Shown here one piece after another: positions 37,292 to 47,605 of a stretch of 64,000 nt of DNA. Position 1 is the stretch's first letter, and each line of letters opens with the position of its first letter. Source of the stretch: Streptomyces sp. BK340 (lineage in GTDB: Bacteria; Actinomycetota; Actinomycetes; Streptomycetales; Streptomycetaceae); the NCBI RefSeq assembly GCF_007827595.1, contig NZ_VISR01000003.1, positions 124,001-188,000 of the forward strand, in the 5' to 3' direction. The notes beneath the pieces are model-generated. The model was not told where the DNA came from, did not search any database, and worked only from the letters and a program-made list of their open reading frames with translations. The translations under genes were made by a program, and so were the position numbers.

Positions 37292-38263
37292 CTACTTGCC
37301 CGGCGCGCCGACCGGCTTGCCGTCGGGCGAGACGGCGTACCAAGTGCCGCCCACACCCTGACCGTTGGTGTCACCGGGAGCCTTGTCGCCGGAGAAGGTA
37401 TAGATGGGCCAGCAGTTGACGGTCATCTGCTTCTCCCCGTCGGGGCGGGTGAAGCCCATCAGGCCCTTCTTCTGGACGCCCTTGGTGTCCTCGGGCTTGA
37501 CCGGGGCGACCGCGGGCCACTTCTCCAGGCAGGCGCCGGCGCAGTTCGAGATGACCTTCGGCCACGCCTTGTCCTTCAGGAAGCGGTAGACCGTCATGCC
37601 GTTCTTGTCCACGATGACGTCGCCCAGCTTGGGGTCCTTGCGGACGGACAGACCGGGCAGGGAGGCCAGCGAGGCCTTCTTGCCGTTGGGCGCGAGGGCG
37701 AACCACTTGCCGCCCACACCCTGGCCGTTGACGTCACCGGAGTTGACGTCCTTGGCGTAACGGTAGGCGGGCCAGCCACCGATGGTCAGCTGCTTGGTGC
37801 CGTCGGCGCGGGTGACCTCGCCGAGCAGCGCCTTGTCGATGCCCTGGCCGGCGGTGGCGTCGTCGGCGGGCACCGGCGGCCAGGTGGTGGCGCAGTCGCC
37901 GTCACAGTTCGACTTGGGCGGATTGGCGGTGTCCTTGTCGAACCGGTAGAGGGTCAGGCCGGAGCCGTCGGTCAGCACATTGCCCAGTTCGGGGTTGCCC
38001 ACGACGCTCAGCTTGCCCGCGGGCGCCGCCGGGCTCGGGGAGCTGGAGCTCTGGTTGCCGTCGGCGCCGTACCCGTTGCCGGCACCGGTGCCCGTGGCGG
38101 CTCCGCCTCCCGGGTTGCCGTAGTCACCAGCCGCAGCAGTGGCCCCGACATTCTGGGCCGCCGATGCCGGCGTGGTGCTGTTGTCCTGACCGCACGCCGT
38201 CGTCAGCGCCAGCACCGAAGCGGCCGTGGCCACCAGTGAGGCGGTCCGCCAGGAGGTCTTCAT
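37292..38263 (-). CDS. Lipoprotein with four Yx(F/W/Y)xxD repeats
   Basis: A 323-residue lipoprotein. ATG 38263 follows GGGGAG. The signal peptide ends LALTTAC (lipid Cys about 24). A Gly/Asn/Ser-rich linker (to about residue 85) leads to two tandem double repeats of the secreted-repeat family PF03640. The Y-x-aromatic-x-x-D motif appears four times: YRFDKD, YRYAKD, YRFLKD and YTFSGD. Each half also has a Cys pair (SNCDGDCATTWPPV, SNCAGACLEKWPAV), suggesting disulfides or a metal site. It sits on the outer face of the membrane. Function is unknown; it may be part of a surface or redox complex. Divergent from the Pro-rich protein gene. Confidence 0.88.
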   Translation of the reverse strand: MKTSWRTASLVATAASVLALTTACGQDNSTTPASAAQNVGATAAAGDYGNPGGGAATGTGAGNGYGADGNQSSSSPSPAAPAGKLSVVGNPELGNVLTDGSGLTLYRFDKDTANPPKSNCDGDCATTWPPVPADDATAGQGIDKALLGEVTRADGTKQLTIGGWPAYRYAKDVNSGDVNGQGVGGKWFALAPNGKKASLASLPGLSVRKDPKLGDVIVDKNGMTVYRFLKDKAWPKVISNCAGACLEKWPAVAPVKPEDTKGVQKKGLMGFTRPDGEKQMTVNCWPIYTFSGDKAPGDTNGQGVGGTWYAVSPDGKPVGAPGK

Positions 38264-38527
38264 CGCCAACTCCCCAAATTTGCCTGGATATTGCAGCGCC
38301 CTGCTGCGCCGCCGCACGGCCATGGGTACGCGGCGAAGGGGTCGGAGTGTTCAACGGGGACGCGAAATTCTTTCGGGATCCTGTGACGAGCACCGTTCGC
38401 GGGTCGTCACGCAGGCGCACATATCGGCCAGTTGGTCAGCTTCGGACCTTCAAACCATTGATCATCATTTGTCACCCCTTCGGATCAAACGGGACGCACT
38501 CCCGAGTACGACGGCGCTCCGCGCCTC

Positions 38528-39142
38528 ATGATCTCCGTCGTGCATGGACCCGAAGTGACCCGATGCGCGCCCGCCACCCGGGTGTTGGCCCTTCTGGCAC
38601 TGACCTGGACCCTGGTGGGCTGCCCGGTCGGGACCGCGGCGGCCGACGCCTGCGCGTCCGCCTCGACGGGCCCGGACGGCACGGTGGCCGTGGCCGTGGC
38701 GGGCGGCGGCGACCACTGGCCGACGCCGCCGCCGTGCCCGAAGCCCACACCGCCGCCGTGCCCGCCCACACCGACGCCCACTCCCACGCCGACGCCGACC
38801 CCCACGCCCCCGCCGAGGCCGACCCCGTCACCGAAGCCCACGCCCCGGCCGACGCCCACTCCGAAAGCGCCGCCGAAACCGAGGCCGAAGCCGCCCGCCC
38901 CGGCACCACCCGCACCCCGGCCGACGCCGACCCCGACCCCGACGCCCCGGCCCGACCCGAAGCCGCGGCCCAAGCCGTCGCCCAAGGCCCGTCCGCGGCC
39001 CTCCGTGACCCCGGTGAGCTATCCGGCGTACCACCCCCGGTCCGCCGGCCACCAGGCGCCCGACCACACGTCGCCGGTCACCTACGTCCTGCTCATCACC
39101 GTTCCCGCGATCGTCGCCGTGGCGGCGTTGCGCCCGCGCTGA
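38528..39142 (+). CDS. Proline/threonine-rich secreted wall protein with C-terminal membrane anchor
   Basis: About 204 residues; ATG 38528 or the in-frame GTG at 38555 may be the start, as neither has a good ribosome site. A signal peptide ([19 protein letters not shown]) is followed by about 95 residues of PT/PK/PR repeats ([21 protein letters not shown]). A C-terminal hydrophobic span ([18 protein letters not shown]) and an RPR tail complete it. The Pro-rich region would be an extended rod crossing the cell wall, with the C-terminus in the membrane. No catalytic domain. It may act with the adjacent bestrophin-like gene (31 bases downstream, same strand). Confidence 0.7.
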   Translation: MISVVHGPEVTRCAPATRVLALLALTWTLVGCPVGTAAADACASASTGPDGTVAVAVAGGGDHWPTPPPCPKPTPPPCPPTPTPTPTPTPTPTPPPRPTPSPKPTPRPTPTPKAPPKPRPKPPAPAPPAPRPTPTPTPTPRPDPKPRPKPSPKARPRPSVTPVSYPAYHPRSAGHQAPDHTSPVTYVLLITVPAIVAVAALRPR

Positions 39143-39173
39143 CGCGCCGGCCGCTCACTTCTGGAGGCACCTG

Positions 39174-39938
39174 TTGTCGGATTGGCTTGTTCTCGTCCTC
39201 GCGATGCTGGGGGCCTGTGCCGTGGTGGTCGTCATCACCCTCGTACGGCACAAGAGGGCTCCCGACGACGAGGACCCCAGCGAGACCCCCGACGTCATCG
39301 AGTACATGACGATGTGGATCGGCGTCGTGTACGCCATCGTCCTCGGTCTCGCCATCGCGGGCGTGTGGGAGGCACGCAGCGCCGCCGAGGACCATGTGCA
39401 GGCCGAGGCCCAGGCGCTGCACGAGATCTCGGAGCGGGTGCGGGTCTATCCGCCGGACGTCCGTGACCGCATCCGCGGCGATGCCGACACCTATGTCCAG
39501 TACGTGGTGACCACCGAGTGGAAGTCGATGACCGACCACGGTCGCGTCACCGAGCGCGGTACGGAACTGCTGGCGGCGCTCCGCCACGACGTGACGGACT
39601 ATCAGCCGAAGAACGACTTCGAGGCGCAGGCCTACCAGCCGCTGCTGGACCAGATGGCCGCCGCGGACCAGGCGCGCAACGCGCGCGCCGACTCGACCGG
39701 GGCGACGATGCCGGGCGTGGTGTGGTTCGGACTGATCACCGGCGCCGTCGTCACCGTCTGCATGGTCTTCGCGCTGCAGATCCGGCGTACCAGGCGCGAG
39801 TTGATCCTGGCCGGGGTCTTCTCCGCGACCATCGCCTTCATGCTCTTCCTCATCTGGGACTTCGACGCGCCCTACAGCCGGGGCATCGCGGCGAGCGCCG
39901 AGCCCTTCCTGAACCTGTTCCCGCACGTCAGGGGTTGA
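39174..39938 (+). CDS. DUF4239/bestrophin-like membrane protein
   Basis: A 254-residue membrane protein with a TTG start; GGAGG lies 6 bases upstream. It has an N-terminal transmembrane segment (VLVLAMLGACAVVVVITLV), a second in VVYAIVLGLAIAGVW after the motif TPDVIEYMTMWIG, a large soluble helical loop (about 75-185), and two C-terminal segments. The pattern matches the bestrophin-like (DUF4239) family, candidate anion channels of unknown role. It follows the Pro-rich gene and ends at a very strong shared terminator. Confidence 0.75.
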   Translation: MSDWLVLVLAMLGACAVVVVITLVRHKRAPDDEDPSETPDVIEYMTMWIGVVYAIVLGLAIAGVWEARSAAEDHVQAEAQALHEISERVRVYPPDVRDRIRGDADTYVQYVVTTEWKSMTDHGRVTERGTELLAALRHDVTDYQPKNDFEAQAYQPLLDQMAAADQARNARADSTGATMPGVVWFGLITGAVVTVCMVFALQIRRTRRELILAGVFSATIAFMLFLIWDFDAPYSRGIAASAEPFLNLFPHVRG

Positions 39939-39943
39939 CCGCG

Positions 39944-39993
39944 GACAGGTCTTCGCCCCGGCCCCCCGCAGGGAGCCGGGGCGAAGACCTGTC
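39944..39993. terminator. Bidirectional terminator with 19-bp perfect stem
   Basis: GACAGGTCTTCGCCCCGGC (39944-39962) pairs perfectly with 39975-39993 across a 12-base loop. It lies between the convergent bestrophin-like gene and the Asn/Gly-rich protein gene, so it can stop transcription from both sides. Confidence 0.92.
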
Positions 39994-40028
39994 TTGCGCG
40001 CGCTCCGCGGACGGGTTCCGGGCCCCGG

Positions 40029-40796
40029 TCAGACCCACCTCTCCGGGCGGCGGCGCATCAAGGACATACCGCCTCCGAGTACCGCCGAGGCCACCAGACC
40101 GCCGCCGATGGCCATGTCGGTCGGCGTGGCGCCGCTGGTGACGCTGCCGCCCAGTCCGCCATGGACGGCGCCGAGCACGGTGAAGGCGTTGGGACGGGTC
40201 AGGGTGCGGCCGTTGCAGTTCACCGTGATGTCGTAGCGGCCGGGACGGGCGTTGCGGTCGACGGTGGCGATGCCGCGCGAGGTGTCGTCACTGATCGCCG
40301 TCAGCTGGGTGGTGCGGAAGGCGTCCGAGGACGCCGTACCACCGCGGCAGCCGTCCACGGTGATGGCGATCCGGCCGCCCGCGGCGATCATGCTGGGCGT
40401 GGCGAGGATGTTGCGGGGGTTGCCGTCGCCCCGGTCCCCGTGGTTGTCCCCGTGGTTGTCCCCGTGGCCGAACTCGTCACCGCGGCCGCCGAAGTCGTCA
40501 CCTCTTCCGTTGTTGCCCCTGTCGAAGTTGTCGCACCGGCCGTTGCCACCCCGGCCGGAGTTGTCGCCCCGGCCGGAGTTGTCGCCCCGTCCGTTGTTGT
40601 TCCCCTGGCAGAAGTTGCCGTTGTTGTTCCCGAACCCGTTGCCGAACCCGTTCCCGATGTTGCCGTTGCCCGGGATGGTGATGACGGTGTTCGAGCCGCC
40701 TCCGCCGCCCATGCCGTCCGCTACGGCCACGGGGGCGGCCGGCCCCAGTACGGCGACCGCTGCGCACGCGGCCGCCAGGGCACGTTGGTTTCGCAT
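40029..40796 (-). CDS. Secreted Asn/Gly-rich surface protein with C-terminal sorting-like tail
   Basis: A 255-residue protein. ATG 40796 has a GGAGG 6 bases upstream. A signal peptide (LAAACAAVAVLGPAAPVAVA) precedes about 100 residues of low complexity: GNGNIGNGFGNGFGNNNGN, then RGD-containing repeats (RGDNSGRGDNSGRGG). A beta-rich domain follows (about 130-215, ILATPSMIAAGGRIAITVDG). The C-terminus has GATPTDMAIGGG, a hydrophobic span and the tail MRRRPERWV. This layout is that of a wall-sorting signal without a recognisable LPXTG. It is divergent from a class F sortase gene and is a candidate substrate. Confidence 0.8.
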   Translation of the reverse strand: MRNQRALAAACAAVAVLGPAAPVAVADGMGGGGGSNTVITIPGNGNIGNGFGNGFGNNNGNFCQGNNNGRGDNSGRGDNSGRGGNGRCDNFDRGNNGRGDDFGGRGDEFGHGDNHGDNHGDRGDGNPRNILATPSMIAAGGRIAITVDGCRGGTASSDAFRTTQLTAISDDTSRGIATVDRNARPGRYDITVNCNGRTLTRPNAFTVLGAVHGGLGGSVTSGATPTDMAIGGGLVASAVLGGGMSLMRRRPERWV

Positions 40797-41084
40797 GTGA
40801 ACCTCCGCGGGAGGCACTCCGGGTCCCGTACCCGGACTATCGGCGAGAAGGCACCTCCCGGCAGAACCCTCCGACGCCCGGAACACGCCCGCACGTCGAG
40901 AATGGTCCGTCCTGGTGAGCGGACACGCCACGGGATAACCACACAATCGGATATTGCCGCAGGTCACAGACCGTCAGAAAAATCCTTTCGGCTGCAACTC
41001 GTATGGCGGACCAACAGGGTGACGGACCACCCGTTCGCCCGCCGCCCCGTCATCGCCCGCTCGTACGGGACTTAGCTTTTTCCC

Positions 41085-41768
41085 ATGCGAATGTCTGCGT
41101 CCGTGCTGGCCGAGCTGGCCGAGGAGGAGGAGCTGCGACGGAAGCGCGCCCCGTGGGGCGTGATCGCGCTCGTCCTGCTGTCCGGCCTGGCGCTCATTCG
41201 GAATGGTTCCGGAGAATTCGACGTCGGGCCACCGCAACCGGCGTCGGCGGCGGCTGCGACGGCCGAGGGCGGTATCGCCCCGAGCCCGTTCGCGAGCGGC
41301 CCCGCCGCCCTGCCGTTCGCCGCCGCCGACCGGATCCGGATCCCCTCGATCCGGGTCGACGCGCCCCTCACGCCCGTCGGCCTGGACGCCCAGGGCTGGG
41401 TCGGCGCTCCCCCGCCCGAGGACCCCAACCTGGCGGGCTGGTTCACCGGTTCGGTCTCGCCCGGCGAGAAGGGCACCTCGGTCGTCGTCGGGCACGTCGA
41501 CAACAAGCAGGGCCCCGCCGTGTTCTACGGCCTCGGGGCCCTGCAGAAGGGAAGCCGGGTCGACGTCGTACGCAAGGACGGGAGGACCGCGGTGTTCGAT
41601 GTCTACGGAGTCGAGGTGTTCGCGAAGAACAGCTTCCCGAGCGACCGCGTGTACGGCTCCAAGGGCACGGCCGAACTGCGGGTGATCACCTGCGGCGGCG
41701 GCTTCTCGAAGCAGAACGGCTACGACGGGAACGTCGTCGTGTTCGCCCGCCTGGCCTCGGTCGAGTGA
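41085..41768 (+). CDS. Class F sortase
   Basis: A 227-residue transpeptidase. A short cytoplasmic N-terminus and one membrane segment (WGVIALVLLSGLALI) are followed by a linker and the sortase domain from about residue 80 (IRIPSIRVDAPL). The catalytic triad is visible: His137 in VVVGHVDN, Cys203 in RVITCGGGF, and Arg222 in NVVVFARL. Class F sortases are an actinobacterial group with poorly known targets. The Asn/Gly-rich protein encoded divergently is a possible substrate. The gene ends in a terminator that also covers the neighbour's stop codon. Confidence 0.93.
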   Translation: MRMSASVLAELAEEEELRRKRAPWGVIALVLLSGLALIRNGSGEFDVGPPQPASAAAATAEGGIAPSPFASGPAALPFAAADRIRIPSIRVDAPLTPVGLDAQGWVGAPPPEDPNLAGWFTGSVSPGEKGTSVVVGHVDNKQGPAVFYGLGALQKGSRVDVVRKDGRTAVFDVYGVEVFAKNSFPSDRVYGSKGTAELRVITCGGGFSKQNGYDGNVVVFARLASVE

Positions 41769-41774
41769 GCCGTG

Positions 41775-41802
41775 GTGGCCGGGCGGGCGAGTGCCCGGTC
41801 AC
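41775..41802. terminator. Hairpin between convergent sortase and deacetylase genes
   Basis: GTGGCCGGGC (41775-41784) pairs with GCCCGGTCAC (41793-41802), a 10-bp stem with one G-T wobble and an 8-base loop. The deacetylase stop codon (TGA read on the minus strand) lies in the right arm. Confidence 0.7.
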
Positions 41803-42635
41803 GACGGGCGGCGGGGCGGCACGGTGAGGTGGTAGCCGGAGTCCAGCAGATAGGGCAGGTACTCGCGGATCGCGTGGACGCTCTGCGACCGGTCGCCCCC
41901 GGCGTCGTGGGAGAGCACCACGACGCCGGGAGCGGCGCCGCTCTCCACCCGGCCGACGATGGTGTCCGTGCCGGGCGTCTCCCAGTCGGTGGTGTCGACG
42001 GTCCAGGCCATCGGCTCCATGCCCATGTCGGCGCCCAGTTGGAAGGCCGCGCGGTTCCAGGCGCCGTAGGGTGCGCGGAACCACTGGGGCCGCTCCCCGT
42101 AGGCGTCCTCGATGACGTCGGTGGTCCGCTCCATCTCCGAGCGGATCTCCCGGCGGCTCAGGGTGGTCAGGAGCGGGTGCGTGTAGGTGTGGTTGCCGAC
42201 GACATGCCCCTCCTCGGCCATCCGGGCCAGCAGTTCCTTGTTGTCGACGGCCATCTCCCCGCACACGAAGAACATGGCCCGCACGTCGTACTTGGCGAGG
42301 GTGTCGAGAATGTGCGGGGTGTAGCGGGGGTCGGGTCCGTCGTCGAAGGTCAGCATCATGTGCCGGCCGCGTCCGGAGATCTGCAGGATGGGCTCGTGGC
42401 GTTCCTTGAGCTTGCGTGGCGCGGCGCGCGGCGGGCCGTATCCGGTGAGCGGCTGGAGACGGAAGGCGGAGGGTTTGAGCGCCTGGAGAGCCGGTGCGCC
42501 GGCGACCGGTGCGGCGATGCGGGCCACCTCGTCGTCGCCCTCCGCCATGACGATTCCGGCGGTGCTCGCGGCTCCCAGAGCGACGGCCGAGGCGAGAAGC
42601 ATCCGGCGCCGAGTGAACAACTGATCCTTCTGCAT
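41799..42635 (-). CDS. Tat-exported polysaccharide deacetylase (NodB family)
   Basis: A 278-residue protein with a twin-arginine signal (FTRRRMLLASAVALGAAST). The NodB domain (about 90-275) is canonical: MLTFDDGPD (Asp98/Asp99), NHTYTH (His149, His153), RAPYGAW and VVLSHDAGGDRS. It would remove acetyl groups from peptidoglycan or chitin-like polymers outside the membrane. Compared with the divergent deacetylase at 6051-6935, all catalytic motifs are intact. It converges on the sortase gene and is divergent from an MFS transporter. Confidence 0.93.
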   Translation of the reverse strand: MQKDQLFTRRRMLLASAVALGAASTAGIVMAEGDDEVARIAAPVAGAPALQALKPSAFRLQPLTGYGPPRAAPRKLKERHEPILQISGRGRHMMLTFDDGPDPRYTPHILDTLAKYDVRAMFFVCGEMAVDNKELLARMAEEGHVVGNHTYTHPLLTTLSRREIRSEMERTTDVIEDAYGERPQWFRAPYGAWNRAAFQLGADMGMEPMAWTVDTTDWETPGTDTIVGRVESGAAPGVVVLSHDAGGDRSQSVHAIREYLPYLLDSGYHLTVPPRRPS

Positions 42636-42835
42636 GACTCATCACTCGCCCCGCAGGCCTCCGGCGCACCACAGCGACACCGTCGCGGCGGCGGGAATCC
42701 ACCCGGTCGGCGCAGCGCCGGTCGGACTTGTGAACCGCCGACCGGGTTTCTGATAATCGCTCAGTCCGTCGGGAAGTGACCGGTGTTGCAGATGGAGGTC
42801 GAGCCGGGTTGGTCGTGCACGGGGGAACGAGTGGA

Positions 42836-44293
42836 ATGGCCCGCAGGCGGCTGGCGGTGGTGCTGCTGGGCGCCGCCCAGGTGCTGGTCGTCTTCGACAC
42901 GACGGCCTTCGCGATCGCGCTGCCGTGGATTTCGGCCCGGTCGCACCTGTCCGTCGACGGGCTGACGTGGCTGATCACCGTGTACAGCGTGTGCTTCGCC
43001 GCGCTGCCGGTGCTCGCCGTGGCTCTCGGCGAGGCGTTCGGGCAGCGGCGGGTGCTGATGGGCGGACTCGTGCTGTCGAGTGCCGCCGCCGCGGCGTCCG
43101 GGGTGACACAGGGCGCCGGGGTGCTGCTGACCTCGCGGGCGGTACAGGGGGTGGCCGCGGCGGCGATCACGGCCGGTGCGGTGGCGCTGATCGAGTCCAC
43201 GCATCCGGAGGGCCGGGGCCGTGACCGGGCACTGAGCGTGCACTTCGTGGTCGTCGCGGCTGCCGGACCGGCGGTGGTGCTGCCGTCCACCGTGCTGCTG
43301 GAGACGATGGAGTCGGGTGCCGGGGTCTTCTGGGCCCAGGCCGTCGTGGGCGTACTGCTCCTGGTGCTGGTCCCGCTGGCGCTCACCGAGTCCGCACCCG
43401 GCCCTGGGGCCCGGTCCCGGGTGGGCCGCGCCGCGGCGGCCGTCGTCCCGCTGGGCTTCCTCGCCTGGTTCGCCGGCTGGCTCGTGGACCACAGCGTGTC
43501 CCCGACCACGATCATCGCCCTCGCGGCGGCCGGTGCACTGACGCCGTCGTCGCTGAGCTGGCTCGGCCGGCGCGGGCAGGAGCCGTCCCTGCTCACCCGG
43601 CTGTACCAGGAGCGGGCCGCACTCGGCGCGTACACCGTGGTGGCGCTGCTGGCCGCCTGTCTCACCGGTGCCGGGCTGGTCCTCACGATCGCCCTGCAGA
43701 CGGTGGGCGGTCTCTCGCCCGAGTCGGTGGGCTGGGCCCTGTTGCCCGCCGTCGTAGGGCTGGTGCTGGGCTGGCTGACCCTGCCCCTGTTCGCGGCACG
43801 CGCCGGCCTCGCCGCCACGGTGGCCGTGGCCTGTGGCGTGACGGCGGCCGGGTTCGTCCTGCTGAGCCGGGAGGGCGCCGGCTACCAGGTCGCCGACGTG
43901 CTGCCGCCGCTGCTGCTCATCGCCTACGGCTGCGGTGTGCTCGCTCTGCCGGTGAGCTTCGCCCGGTCCGGGAGCGGGGCGCTGCCCCGGGGGCTGAACT
44001 CCTCCAGGCAGTTGGGCGCCGGGCTGGGGGCATCACTGTTCAGCGGGGTCGTCACGGTCGTCCTGATAGATCTGCGCTCCATGACGTTCCACAGTGCCAA
44101 GGAATACAACGCCGCCCTGGCGGACCGTGTTCCCGAGTGCTTCGAGCTCGGCGTCGCGCTGGCCCTCACCGCCGCGGTGGTCGCGCTGCTGACCCTGCCC
44201 TGGCAGGGCGTACGGACCACCTCCCCCGATCCGGACGCTAGCGACGGCGCACCAGCGGGAACGGCAGGGTCTCCCGGATCGTCAGGCCCGTGA
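42836..44293 (+). CDS. MFS transporter (DHA2-like, drug/antibiotic efflux type)
   Basis: A 485-residue membrane protein. ATG 42836 precedes the first membrane helix ([20 protein letters not shown]) in which VVFDTT matches the DHA2 motif VxxD. About 14 hydrophobic segments follow, including RLRLA-type loops and [20 protein letters not shown]. It is a probable proton-driven exporter. The last 56 bases overlap the 3' end of lysX on the opposite strand, so the genes are antisense at their ends. Substrate unknown. Confidence 0.85.
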   Translation: MARRRLAVVLLGAAQVLVVFDTTAFAIALPWISARSHLSVDGLTWLITVYSVCFAALPVLAVALGEAFGQRRVLMGGLVLSSAAAAASGVTQGAGVLLTSRAVQGVAAAAITAGAVALIESTHPEGRGRDRALSVHFVVVAAAGPAVVLPSTVLLETMESGAGVFWAQAVVGVLLLVLVPLALTESAPGPGARSRVGRAAAAVVPLGFLAWFAGWLVDHSVSPTTIIALAAAGALTPSSLSWLGRRGQEPSLLTRLYQERAALGAYTVVALLAACLTGAGLVLTIALQTVGGLSPESVGWALLPAVVGLVLGWLTLPLFAARAGLAATVAVACGVTAAGFVLLSREGAGYQVADVLPPLLLIAYGCGVLALPVSFARSGSGALPRGLNSSRQLGAGLGASLFSGVVTVVLIDLRSMTFHSAKEYNAALADRVPECFELGVALALTAAVVALLTLPWQGVRTTSPDPDASDGAPAGTAGSPGSSGP

Positions 44294-47200
44294 GGAACAT
44301 GACGAGCCGGTCGACGCCGATGCCGAGCCCGCCGGTCGGCGGCATCGCGTAGTCGAGGGCGTCGAGGAAGTCCTCGTCCAGTTCCATCGCCTCGGGGTCC
44401 CCGCCCGCGGCCAGCAGGGACTGTGCGGTGAGCCGGCGGCGCTGTTCGACGGGGTCGGTCAGCTCGGAGTAGGCGGTGCCGAGTTCGATGCCGAAGGCGA
44501 CGAGGTCCCAGCGTTCGGCGAGCCGCGGGTCGGCGCGGTGCTGCCGGGTGAGCGGGGAGACCTCGGTCGGGAAGTCCTTGTAGAAGGTGGGCAGCTGGGT
44601 GCGTTCCTCGATCAGCCGCCCGTACATCTCCAGGACCACGTCACCCGGTCCGTCGTCGGCGGTGTACGGCACACCGGTCCGGTCGCACAGCCGGTGCAGT
44701 CTGAGCAGTTCGGTGCCGGGGCCGATCTCCTCGCCCAGCACCTCGGACAGCGCCCCGTACACCGTCTTCACCGGCCACGGCCCCGAGATGTCGTACTCCC
44801 GGCCGTCCTTGCGGGCGACGGGGGAGCCGAGGGCGGCGGTGGCGGCGCCCTGGATCAGCTCGCGGGTCAGGTCGAGCATCACGTCGTAGTCGGCGTACGC
44901 CTGGTAGGCCTCCAGCATCGTGAACTCGGGGTTGTGCTTGTAGGAGACGCCCTCGTTGCGGAAGGTGCGGCCCAGCTCGAAGACCTTCTCCAGTCCGCCG
45001 ACGCACAGCCGCTTCAGATACAGCTCGGGGGCGATGCGCAGGTAGAGGTCGAGGTCGTAGGCGTTGATGTGGGTGGTGAAGGGGCGGGCGTTGGCGCCGC
45101 CGTGGATCTGCTGCAGCATCGGGGTCTCGACCTCGATGAACCCGCGGCCCAGCAGGCCCTGGCGCAGGGCCTGTACGGCGGTGGAGCGGGCGCGGATCAC
45201 CTGGCGGGCGTCGGGGCTGGTGACCAGGTCGAGGTAGCGGCGGCGGACCTTGGCCTCGGGGTCGGCGAGCCCGCGGCGCTTGTCGGGCAGCGGGCGCAGG
45301 CACTTGCCGGTCAGCTGCCAGGAGGTGACGAAGACGGTGGGCTCGCCCTTGTCGCTGCGGCCCGCGCGGCCGGTGGCGGTGATGTGGTCGCCGATGTCGG
45401 TGTCGGACCGGAAGCGGTCCAGGGCGGCTGCGGAACGGTCGCGGGTGAGGGCGAGCTGGTGGTCCCCCGACCAGTCGCGCAGGACGACGAAGACGATGCC
45501 GCCGAAGTCGCGGACCAGCATGACGCGGCCGGCCACGGTGACGTCCTGGCCCTGCGGGACGTCGGCCAGGGCGTGGGTGGGGGCGGGCACGCCGACCGGG
45601 TACGGGTCGGTCCCGGCGGCGCGCAGGCGGTCGAGCGTGCGGTGCCGGACGCGGACCTGGTCGGGCAGGCCCGCGGCCGGGGCGGCGGGCCCGGCCTCGT
45701 CCCCTCCTTCGAGGCCGAGCACCGTCAGGGACGGCAGGCCCTCGGTGGTGGCGGGCCGCTGTCCCGCCTTCGGGTGCCCCTTTCCCCAGAGTTTGCGCAG
45801 GGACGGTACGGAGACGAATCCCTCGGCGATGCCGGAGGCGAGGCCGATCCGGGCGAGGGAGGCGGTCTCGCCGTAGCAGATGAAGCGCGGGTACCACTCC
45901 GGCTGGTACTTGGCGTTGGAGCGGTAGAGGGCCTCCAGCTGCCACCAGCGGGAGAAGAACAGCAGCATCCGGCGCCAGAGTCTGAGGACGGGGCCGGCAC
46001 CGATGCGGGCGCCCTCCTCGAAGACGGACCGGAAGACGGCGAAGTTCAGCGAGATCCGGTGCACGCCGAGTTTCGGGGCGGCCGCGCACAGTTCGGCGAC
46101 CATGAACTCCATGACCCCGTTGGGGGCGGCCCGGTCACGGCGCATCAGGTCCAGGGAGACGCCGTCGCGGCCCCAGGGCACGAAGGAGAGCAGCGCGAGG
46201 AGCCGGCCGTCGTCGCTGAGGGCCTCGACGAGGAGGCAGTCGCCGTCGGCGGGGTCGCCCAGCCGGTCCAGGGCCATGGAGAAGCCGCGTTCGGTCTCGG
46301 TGTCCCGCCAGGCGTCGGCCTTGTCGACGATCTCCTCCATCTCCTGGTCGCTGAGAGTGGCGTGGCGGCGGATACGGGTGGTGGCGCCGGTGCGGCGGAC
46401 GCGGTGCACGGCCTGGCGGGTGACCCGCATGTCCCGGCCGTCCAGGTCGAATCCGGGCACGTGCAGGATGGCCTCGTCGCCGAGCTGGAGGGCGCCGAGT
46501 CCGGCCCGGGCGTAGGCGCGGGCGCCGTCCTCGGAGGCGCCCATCACAGCGGGTGCCCAGGCGTGCCGGCGGGCCACGTCCAGCCAGGCCTCGATGGCGT
46601 GCGGCCAGGCTTCCGGGTCGCCGACGGGGTCGCCGCTGGCGAGGCAGACGCCGGCTTCGACGCGGTAGGTGACGGCGGCCTTGCCGCTGGAGGAGAAGAC
46701 GACGGCCTTGTCGCGCCGGGTGGCGAAGTAACCGAGCGAGTCCCGGTTGCCGTAGACCCCGAGCAGGGCGCGGATGCGGGCCTCCTCGTCGTCGTGCAGG
46801 GCCGCCTCCAGGCGCTGTGAACGGAACAGCGCGGCGGCTGCGTTCAGCAGGGCGAGCGCGCCGAACAGGCCGAGCAGGAAGGTGACCCGGCGGGGCGGGC
46901 GGCCGTCGAAGGCGTTGTTGGGCACCAGTCCGCCGCACACCCGGTCGGCCGCCCAGGCCAGGTGCTGGCTCTGCGGGAGGGTGCCCGGGAACAGCGCGAC
47001 CAGGCCCCAGCCGGCCAGGATCGCCACGGCGAGACCCGCCACCAGTACGCCGAGGGCCCGCCACACGGCACCGCGGCGGGAGGCGGCGTAGAACTCCTTG
47101 CGGGCCGTCACCAGCAGGATCAGCAGCAGGCCGCACAGCACGAGGGACGGCACCGACTCGACGTACTGGCCGAGGGCCACGCCGAGGATGTCGCCGCCCA

Positions 47201-47516
47201 CGACCAGGCCCAGATAGACGACGACCAGCCACCAGGCGACCTTCTTGCGGGCGCCGGTGGCGGCGGCCAGCAGGAACAGGAAGACGGCGTAGGCGAGGTT
47301 GGCGCTGATGGGGACCAGGAACAGGTCGACGGTCAGCACGACCGGGCGCAGCAGGCGGCGCAGCGGGGCGAAGATCGCGAGCAGGGCGCACAGCAGGCCG
47401 AGGGCGGCGAAGAGGGCGGCGAAGGCCTCGGGCACCCGGCCGAGGCGTCCGGCGGCGGGCGGGCGTATCGGGCCCGTGGCGTCCCTCCGTGCGGCCGGCC
47501 CGGCGGTGGCAGTCAT
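44238..47516 (-). CDS. lysX: LysX: lysyl-phosphatidylglycerol synthase fused to lysyl-tRNA synthetase
   Basis: A 1092-residue bifunctional protein. The N-terminal about 220 residues contain six or so membrane segments. An MprF-type acyl-CoA-like transferase domain follows (about 230-560). An OB-fold (about 640-740, [16 protein letters not shown]) leads to a class II lysyl-tRNA synthetase domain with motifs [28 protein letters not shown] and [18 protein letters not shown]. LysX charges tRNA with lysine and transfers it to phosphatidylglycerol, making the membrane more positive and resistant to cationic peptides. Length matches mycobacterial LysX (about 1170). Its 3' end overlaps the MFS gene. 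Confidence 0.95.
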   Translation of the reverse strand: MTATAGPAARRDATGPIRPPAAGRLGRVPEAFAALFAALGLLCALLAIFAPLRRLLRPVVLTVDLFLVPISANLAYAVFLFLLAAATGARKKVAWWLVVVYLGLVVGGDILGVALGQYVESVPSLVLCGLLLILLVTARKEFYAASRRGAVWRALGVLVAGLAVAILAGWGLVALFPGTLPQSQHLAWAADRVCGGLVPNNAFDGRPPRRVTFLLGLFGALALLNAAAALFRSQRLEAALHDDEEARIRALLGVYGNRDSLGYFATRRDKAVVFSSSGKAAVTYRVEAGVCLASGDPVGDPEAWPHAIEAWLDVARRHAWAPAVMGASEDGARAYARAGLGALQLGDEAILHVPGFDLDGRDMRVTRQAVHRVRRTGATTRIRRHATLSDQEMEEIVDKADAWRDTETERGFSMALDRLGDPADGDCLLVEALSDDGRLLALLSFVPWGRDGVSLDLMRRDRAAPNGVMEFMVAELCAAAPKLGVHRISLNFAVFRSVFEEGARIGAGPVLRLWRRMLLFFSRWWQLEALYRSNAKYQPEWYPRFICYGETASLARIGLASGIAEGFVSVPSLRKLWGKGHPKAGQRPATTEGLPSLTVLGLEGGDEAGPAAPAAGLPDQVRVRHRTLDRLRAAGTDPYPVGVPAPTHALADVPQGQDVTVAGRVMLVRDFGGIVFVVLRDWSGDHQLALTRDRSAAALDRFRSDTDIGDHITATGRAGRSDKGEPTVFVTSWQLTGKCLRPLPDKRRGLADPEAKVRRRYLDLVTSPDARQVIRARSTAVQALRQGLLGRGFIEVETPMLQQIHGGANARPFTTHINAYDLDLYLRIAPELYLKRLCVGGLEKVFELGRTFRNEGVSYKHNPEFTMLEAYQAYADYDVMLDLTRELIQGAATAALGSPVARKDGREYDISGPWPVKTVYGALSEVLGEEIGPGTELLRLHRLCDRTGVPYTADDGPGDVVLEMYGRLIEERTQLPTFYKDFPTEVSPLTRQHRADPRLAERWDLVAFGIELGTAYSELTDPVEQRRRLTAQSLLAAGGDPEAMELDEDFLDALDYAMPPTGGLGIGVDRLVMFLTGLTIRETLPFPLVRRR

Positions 47517-47605
47517 GGTTCCGACTCTAGGAAGGGGCGGCGCGGCGCGCCCGTCGAGCGGGGCCGGGCGTCGGCGGGAACCACCGGTTCCGATAACCTC
47601 GGAAT

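Noticed and set aside
38740..38990. Short tandem repeats resembling a CRISPR or microsatellite
   Set aside because: They are codons for a Pro/Thr-rich protein region in frame with a signal peptide and membrane anchor; no spacer structure.
40430..40680. GGCCGGAGTTGTCGCCCC-type repeats resembling a repeat array
   Set aside because: They encode the Asn/Gly/Asp-rich repeats of a secreted protein in frame; units vary and there are no spacers.
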